Shown in pieces: positions 19,477-29,147 of a stretch of 29,147 nt of DNA. The stretch is from NCBI GenBank assembly GCA_009801015.1, contig VHZZ01000093.1, forward strand, positions 309,515 to 338,661, given 5' to 3'. Source of the stretch: Silene noctiflora (taxonomy: Eukaryota; Streptophyta; Magnoliopsida; Caryophyllales; Caryophyllaceae). The notes under the pieces are model-generated. The model was not told the DNA's origin. It ran no database searches and was given only the letters and a program-made list of their open reading frames with translations. Positions within the stretch are counted from its first letter, which is position 1. Every line of letters begins with the position of its first letter. The position numbers and the translations under genes were made by a program.

Positions 19477-20286
19477 ATGGTGCAAGTGCAAAAAATGTCT
19501 TCTTATAAGTTTTTAGGGTTTCTAGTGGTTTTTAGTTTTATTGCATGTAGTGATATTGGTCTTGCTAGGAATATTGTTACTACAAATGAGGGTGAGAAAC
19601 CGGTTGAGTCGACCGTTAAGCCGGCTAGTATTTGGGATGGATCATTTGATGAAGTTGATGGTGTGAATGGTTGGATGCCGGGTTTAGGAGGTGGATTTGG
19701 TGGTGGCCCGAGTGGTGGTGCTGGTGTCGCTGATGCTCAGATGGGAGGAGTCGGAGGTCAAGGTGGGATAGCTGGCTTGGTCCCAGGTGGCGGTGGTGTA
19801 GGTGGTATGGTCCCGGGTGGTGGCGGTGTAGGTGGTGTGGTCCCGGGTGGTGGCGGAGTTGGTGGAGTGGCCCCAGTTGGTGGAAGTGTTGGTGTAGTTC
19901 CAGGTGGAGGTGGTGTTGGGGGTGTAGGTGCTGTTGGCCCAGGTGTTGGTGTCGGAAGTGGTTTAGGTGGTGGACCAGGTGGTTTTGGGGTGGGACAAGG
20001 TAGTACTGGTGTTGGAGTGGGTAGTGGTGGCTTTGGAGGGGTACCAGGCGGGCTGGGTGGTCTACCAGGTGTAGGCATGGGTACAGGTGTCGGTGGTGGT
20101 ATTGGTGCTGGTGCTGGTAGTGGAACTAGAATGGGTGGTGGACTTGGTGGTCCTTTTGGTGGAAGTGTTGGGGGGTCATCTGGAGTCGGAGCTGGAATTG
20201 GTGCCGGGATGGGTGGTAACATGGGTGGAGGCTTGGGCGGGCTCGGTTGGCCAACCCCAGGGTTTGGTTTTGGTGGAAGGAACTAG
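19477..20286 (+). CDS. Secreted glycine-rich protein 3 (VPGGGGVGG-repeat type)
   Basis: Single exon, 269 aa from the first ATG. A second in-frame ATG at 19495 (residue 7, AAAAATGTC) is an equally likely start. The signal peptide core is FLGFLVVFSFIACSDIGLA, probably cut before RNIV. Residues ~31-70 are non-repetitive and acidic (EKPVESTVKPASIWDGSFDE). From about residue 68 the protein is glycine-rich, with four or five ~10-residue VPGGGGVGG modules at ~101-150 and later GVGVGSGGFGG and GAGAGSG blocks. It ends GWPTPGFGFGGRN. It is not closely related to GRP 1 and 2: the signal peptide, spacer and repeat chemistry (Val, Pro and Met mixed with Gly) all differ. Probably wall-associated; the function is not known from sequence. 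Confidence 0.87.
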   Translation: MVQVQKMSSYKFLGFLVVFSFIACSDIGLARNIVTTNEGEKPVESTVKPASIWDGSFDEVDGVNGWMPGLGGGFGGGPSGGAGVADAQMGGVGGQGGIAGLVPGGGGVGGMVPGGGGVGGVVPGGGGVGGVAPVGGSVGVVPGGGGVGGVGAVGPGVGVGSGLGGGPGGFGVGQGSTGVGVGSGGFGGVPGGLGGLPGVGMGTGVGGGIGAGAGSGTRMGGGLGGPFGGSVGGSSGVGAGIGAGMGGNMGGGLGGLGWPTPGFGFGGRN

Positions 20287-20453
20287 TTTCCTTTTAGTTG
20301 TGTTGCATGTAGTGGAAGTGAAATTAGCATAGCACTTTGTAATTTTCATGATGTAAGGTTCTAAGTGTAGTACAAGTTGTTTTCCTTTTAAATAAGGTAT
20401 GTTTCTTTAGTAGAATTTTTCAGTTTAGAAGTGTAAAACTTCCACTCATGTCA

Positions 20454-20480
20454 ATGTATGCATGCATGCATGCATGTATG
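20454..20480. repeat. ATGC tetranucleotide microsatellite
   Basis: Four perfect ATGC units flanked on each side by ATGT variants, about 170 bp after the GRP 3 stop codon. The CATGCATG units it contains resemble the RY motif of seed promoters, but the position downstream of a gene argues for a plain microsatellite. Confidence 0.75.
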
Positions 20481-20745
20481 TCATATTTATTTTTGTATAA
20501 CTACTAGTTTAAAACTTTAAATCCATATTGTTGTAGCTAGTATTTTACGCAACAATCAATCTCTAAAAGGCTAAACTATCTAACACAATAGTAGTACTAA
20601 GTAGCTTTATGCCTTTATGTATGGATTTATGGTGTCCTATACTTTCTTTGTTTTTCATCACAAATTTAGTAGAATAACAAATTGTGCCGAACTAAACTTG
20701 TTAAAAGCTGATCCGATCTAAGATTGAAAGTGATCTGAAATTGTC

Positions 20746-21137
20746 TAAGGATAAGATTATTGGTAGTCTCGAGATAAAATATTGGTAAGTCTTGAGACAA
20801 GACTCGCTCAAGACTACCAATAATAATCTACAATAATCTTAGACAAACTCTCAAGTTGAATCTTGAAAATCCAAGACTCGACTTTGGGTGAGTCTTGACC
20901 CCACCATAAAAGAAAATTAACCAATTATTGGATTCCATGTGTCATTTCTTTTGTAAAAAAAAAGAAGTAAAGTGAAAAAGTAGAAAAATAGAGTCTGGGG
21001 TAAGTCGGACGGATAATATATAAAGTCTGAGGCGAGTCTGAGACGGGTCTGAACAATAAAAAAATAATAAAAGTTAGTGGAAAACTGATGTGACAAAGTT
21101 TAAGACTTGGGAGAGTCTTACTGATAATCTTACCCTA
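20746..21137. mobile_element. MITE-like element with TAAGGATAAGATTAT ends
   Basis: CTAAGGATAAGATTATTGGTA at the left is mirrored at the right by TACTGATAATCTTACCCTAA. Subterminal DNA carries many AAGACT/AGTCTTG/GAGTCT units in both orientations. It is about 390 bp and non-coding, so non-autonomous if mobile. No target-site duplication was resolved. Confidence 0.5.
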
Positions 21138-21149
21138 AATCGATTAGGA

Positions 21150-21365
21150 CTCAAAACCCGAATTGATCCTACTCAACCCAAACCACCCTACGTGTAATTG
21201 ACCCGACCCAAAATGACCTTACCTAAAGTAGTGACCCAAACCCAAAATGACCCAATAACTTGACATCCGAAATGACCGACCCGACACAAAACGTGTGTGT
21301 AACAAACCCGAAATGATCCAGCTGAAATTGATCCGACCCAAACCCGACTTAACCCATTTACCACC
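21150..21365. repeat. Degenerate GACCCGACCCAAA-type array
   Basis: Irregularly spaced TGACCC, CCGACCC, CCCAAA and CCGAAATGA motifs run through the interval with no fixed period. The complementary motif type (GGGTC, GGGTCGG) fills about 27120-27345 on the same strand, so two copies lie in opposite orientation on either side of the BAP31-like and WRKY genes. Confidence 0.55.
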
Positions 21366-21746
21366 TCTATTGATTTTGTCACAAGTGATTCTGATGCATG
21401 AAATGTTTCTCGAACCAAAAAGGGAATCTCATTTGTCTTTCTATGATTTCCTTCCATATATATAAGGGTATCCCTTAAAATACTCCATAGTTGATATATA
21501 AAGATAGTAAGATACCATGCTTAAGTTAATCCACACCATATACCTTGGTTAATTTCCAAGACTTACTCATCATGATGTTTAATCTACAAAGTTATCCTAT
21601 GAAAAATTTGACATCCAAAATAAATGTTATAAAGCATATTAAACATAGTCAATAGTCATAAAATCTTCATAATTTTTTCATTTTTTCGTGCATCAAATAT
21701 ATAATCAAAATCCATAGAAATCGATTTATAGTCGTACGAGTTCAAA

Positions 21747-22257
21747 ATGATTTTGTTCATATTGTACCCGTTAATATTCATAGAAATGTTGTTAATTTTA
21801 ATCCTCATGTTTAGATCGCCTTTGAGAAAGCTGGTAATGGCCGGATTAAGCCGGTCAAAGCTTGGCCGAGGGCCGGTGGTGGCTAAGACGTTGATGGGGA
21901 CGATCTTTGTGCTTCTGGTCACGAATTTATATAGCCTTGTCGATGTTCATACACGCTTGACCGATGTAGGATCGTCCCTTAATCCAACTGATCAAGTTCT
22001 TATGGCTTTCAACCTTCTTGAAGCTACTCTCCTCGGTACATAATTCATCTATACATGACTTGTTTTTTTAAACCGGGGATTACTCACTGTTGTCGACAAT
22101 GTACATCAGTAAATGCATGACTGAATTTCATGTTGTGTTGCATGCAGGTATCACTTTGTTCCTTGCCCTAGTAATAGATAGGCTACACTACTACATCAAC
22201 GAGCTTCGCCGGGTAAGGAAAAAATCCGAAGATTACCAGCTCCATGGACGAAATTAA
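21747..22257 (+). CDS. BAP31-like endoplasmic reticulum membrane protein, short plant form
   Basis: Two exons, 21747-22035 and 22148-22257 (donor G|GTACAT, acceptor GCATGCAG|GT), join to 132 aa. Three hydrophobic segments are visible: about residues 1-21, 48-66 and 92-107. Diagnostic plant BAP31-like motifs are SPLRKLV, KLGRGPVVAKTLMGTIFV, LNPTDQVLMAFNLLEATLLG and, from exon 2, DRLHYYINELRRVRKKSE. Animal BAP31 is an ER cargo-sorting and quality-control receptor; the plant role is not read from sequence. The protein stops soon after the third span, so it lacks the long cytosolic coiled coil of animal BAP31 and ends in a short basic tail. It is convergent with the WRKY gene. Confidence 0.85.
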
Positions 22258-22527
22258 TGATCCGTCTGGTGTGAATCGAGCTCAAGCTACAAAAACAATG
22301 TCGCTATAATTTGTTGTTAATCGTTTCTATTTGTTGTCGTGTTCAAGGACAGTCGTAAATTGTACGTATATATATATATATTGATTGATTATTTAGTCGA
22401 TTTCAAACTCGATCCCATGAGCTAGGCACACCTCTTTATACATCTGAACAATATGCAAAGTTCAATAGATCGACGAGGAATACAAAAAAAACAGCAATTA
22501 GAGCAACAACAATGTTAAATCAATTAA

Positions 22528-25500
22528 TTAATTGTCAGCGTAATTGGATAAAATAAGATCATTTTCTTTATCGTTTTTCCCTAGGGTAGCACTCTCATTA
22601 CCATTATTAGTATCGGTATTAGAATTATGAGACTGAACATTATTGCCCTTAATTACTGACGAAATGGCAGTCGCTAGGGCCGCAGCTAAGGTGGGATCGG
22701 CCGCAAGTGCCACCCTAGCGACATTTGCCAGGTCTACCGGTAACTTATTACCATTATTGTCTCCATTTAGGGCTTGGCCTAGGAGTTGTTGCATTTGGCC
22801 CAATAAGCCAAGCCCATTTAAGTTTGAAAAGGGCATGTTGGTAGTATTATTTTGGGCTTGGGGTTGTGGCTTTGTGAGGTCAAGTGTCACGGTAGGAAAC
22901 GGGGCCGAGGCTGAGATTGTGGCTAGGCTCGGGAGGCCAGGGAGCGATGTGGGTTGTGAGAAGACGGGTTGGTTAAATAGGCCGTCCATTGGACTTGACA
23001 TTGATCCAGCTACTAGCATTGAGGCTGCGGTTGAGGTTGTGCTTGCCATTGCTACTGCTGCGGTTGGGAGCGGGTGGTTGTGTTGTCCCTCGTAGGTTGT
23101 CACGAGAATGGTTCGGTCTTCTGCGCATCTTTGTACCTAGTTAATTCAAAAAGACAACATTTAGCAAAGAATATATATATTTGTTTAACTTTTTGAGGTT
23201 ATAGTTTAAAACTTTGTCTGTAAATAAATACGATAAAACTATTAAAAAAACACATGAAATATGTTACGGAAAAAGAGCGAACAAGGTTTTAATGAGATTA
23301 CTTGTTTACGAACAGGGCAAGCAGTGCCCATAGTACATCGATAATAACCTCGAGGACATGGATTTCCTTTTGCCATTTTCTGGCCGTACTTCCTCCACTG
23401 ACATCCATCGCTTATCTGCGCGTTTATTATATCATATGCTTGTCAAAACTAGCACGATGTTATAAAGCAAAATGACCGTAGAAAATCTTCTATATATATT
23501 TCACATAATAGTGGAAATCCGTAGACACAAATCTCGACTCAATATTCATCGTCGTTACGTATTTGCATCAATGACTTGACACATATACACAATGAGATTC
23601 AATAAAATCGAAATATAAGTTATTATTTTCGGTACATTACTTTAAATCATAATAAATAATTTTGTGAATTCACATCATAATTAGGTAAAACATGACACCA
23701 CCGACCATTTATATTCATATAATTGAAATATAGGTTATTATTATTTTCGGTACATTATTTCAAGTCATAATAAATAATTTGCGAATTTGCATGATTATTA
23801 GGTAAAAGATCATTTTCAAAAATAATAATCCAACAAGTCACTGACTTATTAAACATGAATGTCTAGAATCTAACGTTCAAAGGCTGATTGCAGTCTGCAT
23901 TTCATTTGTCAAAATAATAATGCGTCGTCGTCGGCACATTGACTGTCTATGCATTTTCTTAATCAATTTTATTAATTATAAAGGATTTAATTACTGCATG
24001 TACTGATGTACCAATCAATTGTTGAGATTGTCTTTATGTGATTGTAGCTTGATTAGTTGGTTGTAGACTTGTAGACAAGGTCAATAAAAATGAGTTGAGT
24101 CAGCTCAACACGTTCTTAAAATACCTAGTTAATCAGACAAGTCGAGTTTGACCAATCAAATTAGCTTCTTTTTTAGATTTGACTTCAATAAGCATAATTC
24201 AAACCAAGTTATAGCTCAAAATTTCATGCAAATGTCAAAGCTCAAATCGTCTCCATTACACTATTCCAAGAAAATCTCGTGTTCATAATATTTGGTTGTA
24301 ATGTTATGCTATTTCCATTTGTTTTAGTTGCTAACTGCAATAAGTCTAGTACACTTAATCACTAGCTGGTTGAATTGTGTATTTAACTTATTTGGACCTT
24401 TTAGGGTATGTTAGGGTTAGAGATTAAATTGTGTTAAAGCTAATCAAATTAACCATTCTAATAAAGACGATCTTATCAAATGCAAAGCTAATCAATCATC
24501 CACATATTACCTATTGTCACGATAGTTTCGTTTTAACCACCAGATTAAGACCTCTTCGGTCACATTACTCACACGAAGCACATATTTTCTAAACTATTTT
24601 GTGCAGTGATAATAGTTTAAAAAAAAGCACTGATAATGCCACGACTGCTTTTGTTAATGCCACGAAATGCAAAGCTTGGGAATAAGTTGATTAGACAATT
24701 TCCTTGAATAAGTTTGTGGCGTTGGTCTTCTTATTTGTTTAACCGGCTCACATTTTATATTATGTCTTATTATTTTATATAATTCCTCTTTACTTTTTTC
24801 TTTTTCTTTTTATTTAGAAGAAAATTTCGAACAAACGTAAAAATATCTGAAGAGGGTATAAGTCGTAATGTCGTATTATAACACATTTATTTCTACAGAA
24901 AGATTAGTCGTTTTCGTCTAACAATAAGTATATACTCTGTATATATCATGGACAATATATGAGAATTTGTGAACTTAAAAATAGCATAATCATCATTAAG
25001 AATAGTGAATTTTACCATAGCGGCTTCAGACCGAGCTCGAACCGAGACACGAGCTCTTCTCATGGTTACTTCATGAGTCGTCTGCTCATTTTCTTTAGTT
25101 GATGTCATTTGCTGAGTTGCCCATCGTTTTTCATGCATCATTGCCTCTTTATTATTCTGAATATTATATCCATTAGGATCATCTCGTTCATCATCTTTAT
25201 AATTAGTATTTTCACTTGGATTAGGGTCGGAACCCAAATATTGCCTCGTTGGTTGTTCTTTGATCCTTTCACCATCATTTACAAGCTGAAATCGTATTAT
25301 ATGTACATGGCAGGGATTGATCAGCACACTTGTAAACTAGTACAATTGATAAATGCTTCAAAAACTTCCTATGACGGGTTAGAGGGAACAAATATCCGTT
25401 AATTTATCTATACGTAAAATACATATATAGAGGCTGAATATGAGTCGTACATATTACATAAGGAACCGAAAGAGAAGGTAATATTTTTGTATATTTCACC

Positions 25501-26652
25501 GTATTATTCTAAAGCCAAATTAGGAGCGATAAATCTTCGTCTCTATCGAAAATTGTCTCTAAATTAGCAAATAGAGAAAAAAAAAGAAAAAAAAAAATCA
25601 ATATGCCAAGGGATACATACCTCGGATTGAAGGACATTTCGTGATTTATTTTGATCATTTTGGTGTTGTCTAATAGTCGAAATTTGCATTTGTAGGGTTT
25701 GATAGCTATTTGTGACTTGATTTAGCAAAGTCTTTAGTCTTTGATTCTCCACACTTTTCCGTGCTATTTGCTCCTTTAGAATTGCTAACTGCATGCGCCC
25801 ACATTTACATACTTTTGAGTTTTGATTAATTAAGTTTTAATCATAAATATATACACACATACTGTAGAAATACTTGTCTAACACGATCTTACACAAATTC
25901 ATTGTAAAACGGATTATTTTTATACTCCGTAATTACTTTTATCTATTAATATATTTATGTTTGGATCTAAATTACACTTTTTTTGGGTGTAAAACCGTCT
26001 TCCACGAGATAAACTGCGGATATTGAGTAATATTCGACACTTATTAGTGAAATTATACAAGCCTAATATAATTTATAATTACCTCATCCTTGGCAGTGTG
26101 ATTATCATCATGTATTTCCAACGATACCTCATCATCTACCGTAGATTTCTCGTCAAAACCCGTATTTGATGATCGTGTCAATTGGAGCTTCAACCCGGTC
26201 TATGTAATAACAAAAAAAAAAAAAGTATATATGTCACAATTTTTTTTTTTTTTTTCAAATGAGCGCACACTTATGTCACATGTGAGAATCGAACCCAAAT
26301 ATATGTCACAAATATACGTACTCCTATATATATATATATATGATAAAACATTATATACGGGAAAAAAAATTCAAGATATACAAGAATTAATTGCAACAAA
26401 TTGTAGATTATTACTTACATCAATTTGTAATTTATGATCATTATTATCATCATGACCAATCTCATCATCATCATCATCATCATCTACCATGATGATAGAA
26501 TCTTCATTATTATTAGATCTTTCTCGTTGACAAATAGAGCTAGGAAAGAAATCCATCTCCTTAACAACTTGGGTTCGATATTCATCCTCGTCTAGTCGAA
26601 ACCCCGAAACAATTGACGTGTTAGTACTACAACTTCTATGATTATTATCCAT
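22528..26652 (-). CDS. WRKY: Group IIb WRKY transcription factor (WRKY6/31/42-like), six exons
   Basis: WRKY proteins bind W-box DNA (TTGACC/T) in the nucleus. Minus-strand exons 26652-26419, 26199-26083, 25788-25621, 25285-25016, 23415-23302 and 23136-22528 join in frame to 503 aa. Residues 54-72 form an acidic run encoded by GAT repeats. Residues 79-103 hold a TGLKLQLTR...STVDDE motif. Residues 118-160 form a leucine-zipper-like coil ([17 protein letters not shown]). [15 protein letters not shown] at 249-263 precedes the WRKY domain: WRKYGQK at 270-276, zinc ligands C290, C296, H320 and H322 (C-x5-C-x23-H-x-H). The C-terminal alanine-rich [20 protein letters not shown] is a hallmark of the WRKY6 branch. 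The PVRKQ|VQRC intron is typical of groups IIa and IIb. CPRGYYRC has Gly where Ala is usual. I cannot tell which orthologue it is. Confidence 0.93.
23939..24184 (-). promoter_or_regulatory. Cluster of four W-boxes in the large WRKY intron
   Basis: TTGACT (23939-23944), GGTCAA (24079-24084, complement of TTGACC), TTGACC (24148-24153) and TTGACT (24179-24184) fall within 246 bp of the 1.6-kb intron 4 (23416-25015). W-boxes are the binding sites of WRKY factors, so self- or cross-regulation is a reasonable inference, not shown. Confidence 0.4.
26463..26483 (-). repeat. Coding ATC/GAT trinucleotide microsatellite in WRKY exon 1
   Basis: About seven ATC units on the plus strand read as a run of Asp codons on the minus strand. 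This is a likely site of length polymorphism in the acidic N-terminal segment of the protein. Confidence 0.75.
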
Positions 26653-27119
26653 ATATATAAAATCAATAATCTATCGATAAAACTCTCGAAAAAGACTATA
26701 ATTTCTAGCCAAATTGCGAAGCAAATATCGAAAAATATTAATCTCTTATATGAGTATATAGTATATGATGATCAATATATATGAGTAGAGGGTGTTAATG
26801 TATGAGTCTAAGGTGGTTTAATGAAGAAGAGACTAAGAAAAAAATGAAGTCTAAAGAGTTAAAGAAATAAAGTCTTGTTAATGAGAAAGAAATAGGCTAA
26901 ATGTTGAATAAAATGTACTTGGTAAGAGAGGTTTAAGCAGATCAAAGAGTATAATTCGGCATTAAATGAGGTTCAAACTGAAGACCAGATTAGTGACTTA
27001 ATTATTACAATTATATAAAAATAATTAATTAACAATTAACAGTTTATTTGTCTGGGTCATTTGTTTACCTATTTTATTTTAAGTTGTCTCATTTATTTGT
27101 TTATTTTTGCTATATTTAG

Positions 27120-27345
27120 ATCTGGCAAACGGGTCAAATGGATCAGGTTCGGATCAGGTCAGTTTAGTTGAGTCAATTTCGAGTTAGCAAGTGTTCGGAT
27201 CGGGTTGGGTCGGACTGATCAATTTGTAATAATAAACATTCGAGTCGGGTTATATTGGGTCGGTTAATTTGGGATTAGGTCAAACTCGGTTATTAAGATC
27301 GGGTGTGGAGTTGCGTCATTCAAGTCGGTCAGATCAATTTTACGA
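27120..27345. repeat. Degenerate GGGTCGGGT-type array
   Basis: Irregular GGGTC, CGGATC, GGGTTGGGTCGG and CGAGTCGGGTT motifs without fixed period, the reverse-orientation counterpart of 21150-21365. It lies in the WRKY upstream region. Confidence 0.55.
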
Positions 27346-28565
27346 TTTACATATTATTCATGTTTCTAATGACAATAATCATAAATGGTCCCTCGTCTTT
27401 TATTTATCTTTATGTCAAAATTAAAGGTAAACAAATTCGAAACTGAACAAATATATTTAATTTTATTAAGAGTCTAATTAGGACATCTATCAAGCTCATG
27501 AGTCATGAGGTAAGGAAGTGCGTCAATTGCACGTAATAAAAGAATTAAGAGAGAGGAAGAAAGAGTCAAAATATGAGGGTGAGATTTGTGATGAGATCTC
27601 ATTAGAAGGATGTTTAGGTGTTTGATTATTTGGAGACAAATACTTTTTTTTTTTTTGCTTAATTAATTATATGGTTTAGAGATTAGGGGAGACTCATTTG
27701 ATTGACTATTTCCCCTATTTATAGAATGTATTAGTGGTGTTTAAATTGTGTCTTGTTTAATTTATGAATTATGATTATGATTTTATTTTCTTGAATTGTT
27801 CATAAGTATGCTATATATTCAAATTATTGTAAAAAATGTAAATGCATGTGATAACATTTATTTGTTGTGCTTATTTTCATTTTTACTAGCTTTATTTGAC
27901 TTTTCTAATTAAAGTTGTTCGGTTTGGATTGCTATAACAAGTCTTTATATTAGTCACGCTTATATAAAACAATACCAGATTATTTCATGATTAAGACAAT
28001 AAACAATTTGTCAACTAGCTAAAACTTTTTGCCCCGCTAAATTCAAATCGTGGCTCTATCATTACTTATCTCATTAATAAAAGTTCAAATAATAAGTAAA
28101 TTCAGTTAAAAGAAAATATGATAAATATATAAGAAAATTTTCTTTTATAAAACTAAAGATCTCAAACTCTTATACGATTATTTAATACGTCGTGGCAAGT
28201 GGGAACAATATCTTTATGTATGAAATATTATTTTTAATTTTAATGATAATATAAGTTCACAGTTTAAGTAATAGTTTTTTTTTTTTTTATTGTCAGAACG
28301 CCACGTATGGTGATCATTGTGCAAGTTAGACTTGGCTTAGCTAAATGACTTGGGTATTTAAATGGAGTGCACGTTGATATGTTTAACTAAAATATTAGGT
28401 TTTTTATTTATATAAAATACAATTAACAAAACTCCAGGTGAGAATTTTGACGCCTTTGTGATCATTTAAGCTATTAGCTTCGAAGTACCAGAAACAAGAA
28501 TAACGACCGTCGAATTAGTTAATATGGGAAAATACATTCCCTTTAGAAGCTTGGAGAACGTTGTA

Positions 28566-28660
28566 CAAGTAATCCATTCGTCACAATTATTTGTTTACCT
28601 TTTATTAAAATAACCTCACGAAGAATATAAAAAGTAAATAAATGAATGGAACGGAGGGTG
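28566..28660. mobile_element. Stowaway-like MITE, about 95 bp, one end eroded
   Basis: The right end AATGAATGGAACGGAGGGTG|TA matches, in reverse complement, the left-end CATTCGTCACAATTATTTG. Internal TTTACCTTTT and AAAAAGTAAATA continue the inverted repeat. The outermost left bases are degraded. TA flanks both proposed limits. Confidence 0.6.
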
Positions 28661-28807
28661 TACGTTTTTGTGCAGGTGGCGCGAACAAGGTGCAATAAAA
28701 TAGACGGTATACGTAAATCATTTCTTGATAAACAAGTCCAACAACAGATAAAAAAGGATGATTTTCATTAAATAATGACAGTACAAGGCAGAAAACTGGA
28801 ACAAAAA

Positions 28808-29072
28808 CTACATAGTAGCAAGCAATATTGCTCGAATTTTGGCTCTTAACTCATCAGGAACTTCAGTTGGTTCCGTTGGCGGTAAAGATGACCTCTTTTC
28901 CCGGAGGGGAGACTTTGAAGCATCCACTGAAGCTTCTCGACTAGCATCCTCAACAATCGCTGATAAAGACTGATCTGAGGTTCTCGTCCTGATCTCACCT
29001 TCCTCTAATTCCCCTTCTTCGGCACATGACCTGTCATTCTTCCCCGATCTCTCTCTTGTTGGGGCTGGTGTC
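28808..29072 (-). CDS. C-terminal coding exon of an unidentified gene, cut by the window edge
   Basis: On the minus strand an acceptor (ACTGTATAG|G) at about 29073-29080 opens an 88-codon frame ending TAG at 28810-28808. The visible 87 residues are polar and charged. They include an acidic EEGELEEGEIRTRTSDQ segment, a serine-rich EDASREASVDASKSPLREKR segment, and end VPDELRAKIRAILLATM. There is no membrane segment or zinc motif. The composition suits a disordered tail of a nuclear or RNA-related protein, but I do not recognise it and claim no function. The frame is supported by the intact 265-nt exon and consensus acceptor. The rest of the gene lies beyond 29147, and 29073-29147 is intron. 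Confidence 0.6.
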
Positions 29073-29147
29073 CTATACAGTTAGTGCAATAACATTTAAA
29101 TCTCTAAAAGGATCAAAGGGTATACTTTTGTATTATTATCAGTTGGT

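Larger units (their letters stand above)
20287..21746. other. Intergenic spacer between GRP gene 3 and the BAP31-like gene
   Basis: Non-coding. It contains a GCAT microsatellite (20454-20480), an inverted-repeat element (20746-21137) and a degenerate GACCC-rich array (about 21150-21365). A TATATATAAGG stretch near 21457-21467 could be a TATA box for the downstream gene, but it lies about 280 bp from the start codon. Confidence 0.6.
26653..28807. other. Intergenic spacer upstream of the WRKY gene
   Basis: Non-coding and AT-rich. It contains a GGGTC-rich degenerate array (about 27120-27345) and a Stowaway-like MITE (28566-28660). Three W-box sequences occur inside the GGGTC array at 27132-27137, 27171-27176 and 27279-27284, about 480-630 bp before the WRKY start codon. 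Nothing else recognisable is seen between 27450 and 28560. Confidence 0.6.

Noticed and set aside
19758..20222. Minus-strand proline-rich frame opposite GRP gene 3
   Set aside because: Complement of glycine and valine codons, with no start or promoter evidence.
21188..21457. 89-codon minus-strand open frame
   Set aside because: It arises from the GACCC-rich degenerate array. No domain or splice context.
22643..23095. Plus-strand open frame opposite the last WRKY exon
   Set aside because: Shadow of the WRKY coding sequence, which has a clear domain and splice structure on the minus strand.
25109..25402. 97-codon plus-strand open frame over WRKY exon 4
   Set aside because: Antisense shadow of the exon and its flanking intron. 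The minus-strand exon closes exactly with its neighbours.

Overview
This is nuclear DNA from a flowering plant, most likely a dicot. Genes are interrupted by AT-rich GT-AG introns, the spacers hold short inverted-repeat (MITE-like) elements, and the products are plant families: a group IIb WRKY factor, glycine-rich wall proteins, prolamin-like cysteine-rich secreted peptides and a plastid-type precursor. The many Stowaway-like ends (CTCCC..., TACTCCGTA) and CTGAA/TTCAG-rich repeats would suit Caryophyllales, but that is only an impression. I see nothing bacterial or viral: no CRISPR array, rRNA or intact tRNA.

Layout. 1-1.6 kb: spacer with a ~350 bp terminal-inverted-repeat element. 1.6-8.9 kb (+): a 14-exon gene for the Rab3GAP catalytic subunit (707 aa by my exon joining). 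9.15-9.84 kb (-): a two-exon gene for a 116-aa, probably plastid-targeted, single-membrane-span protein that I do not recognise. 9.9-15.4 kb: a tandem segmental duplication, each unit carrying one secreted glycine-rich protein gene (214 and 246 aa) with a nearly identical proximal promoter. 15.9-17.9 kb: a large inverted repeat (two ~0.93-0.95 kb arms, ~105 bp spacer), each arm carrying a complete 121-aa six-cysteine prolamin-like (ECA1-type) peptide gene, transcribed outward. 19.5-20.3 kb (+): a third, unrelated glycine-rich secreted protein. 21.7-22.3 kb (+): a two-exon BAP31-like ER membrane protein. 22.5-26.7 kb (-): a complete six-exon group IIb WRKY gene (503 aa) with four W-boxes clustered in its largest intron. 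28.8-29.07 kb (-): the last coding exon of a gene running off the right edge.

There is no operon logic here. The notable structure is a 9-kb block with five small secreted-protein genes, four of which arose by two different local duplications (direct tandem and head-to-head inverted). They lie between ordinary housekeeping and regulatory genes. Exon boundaries were chosen by hand from splice-site consensus, reading-frame closure and family resemblance; each multi-exon model closes to a whole number of codons. No alignment or expression data were available.
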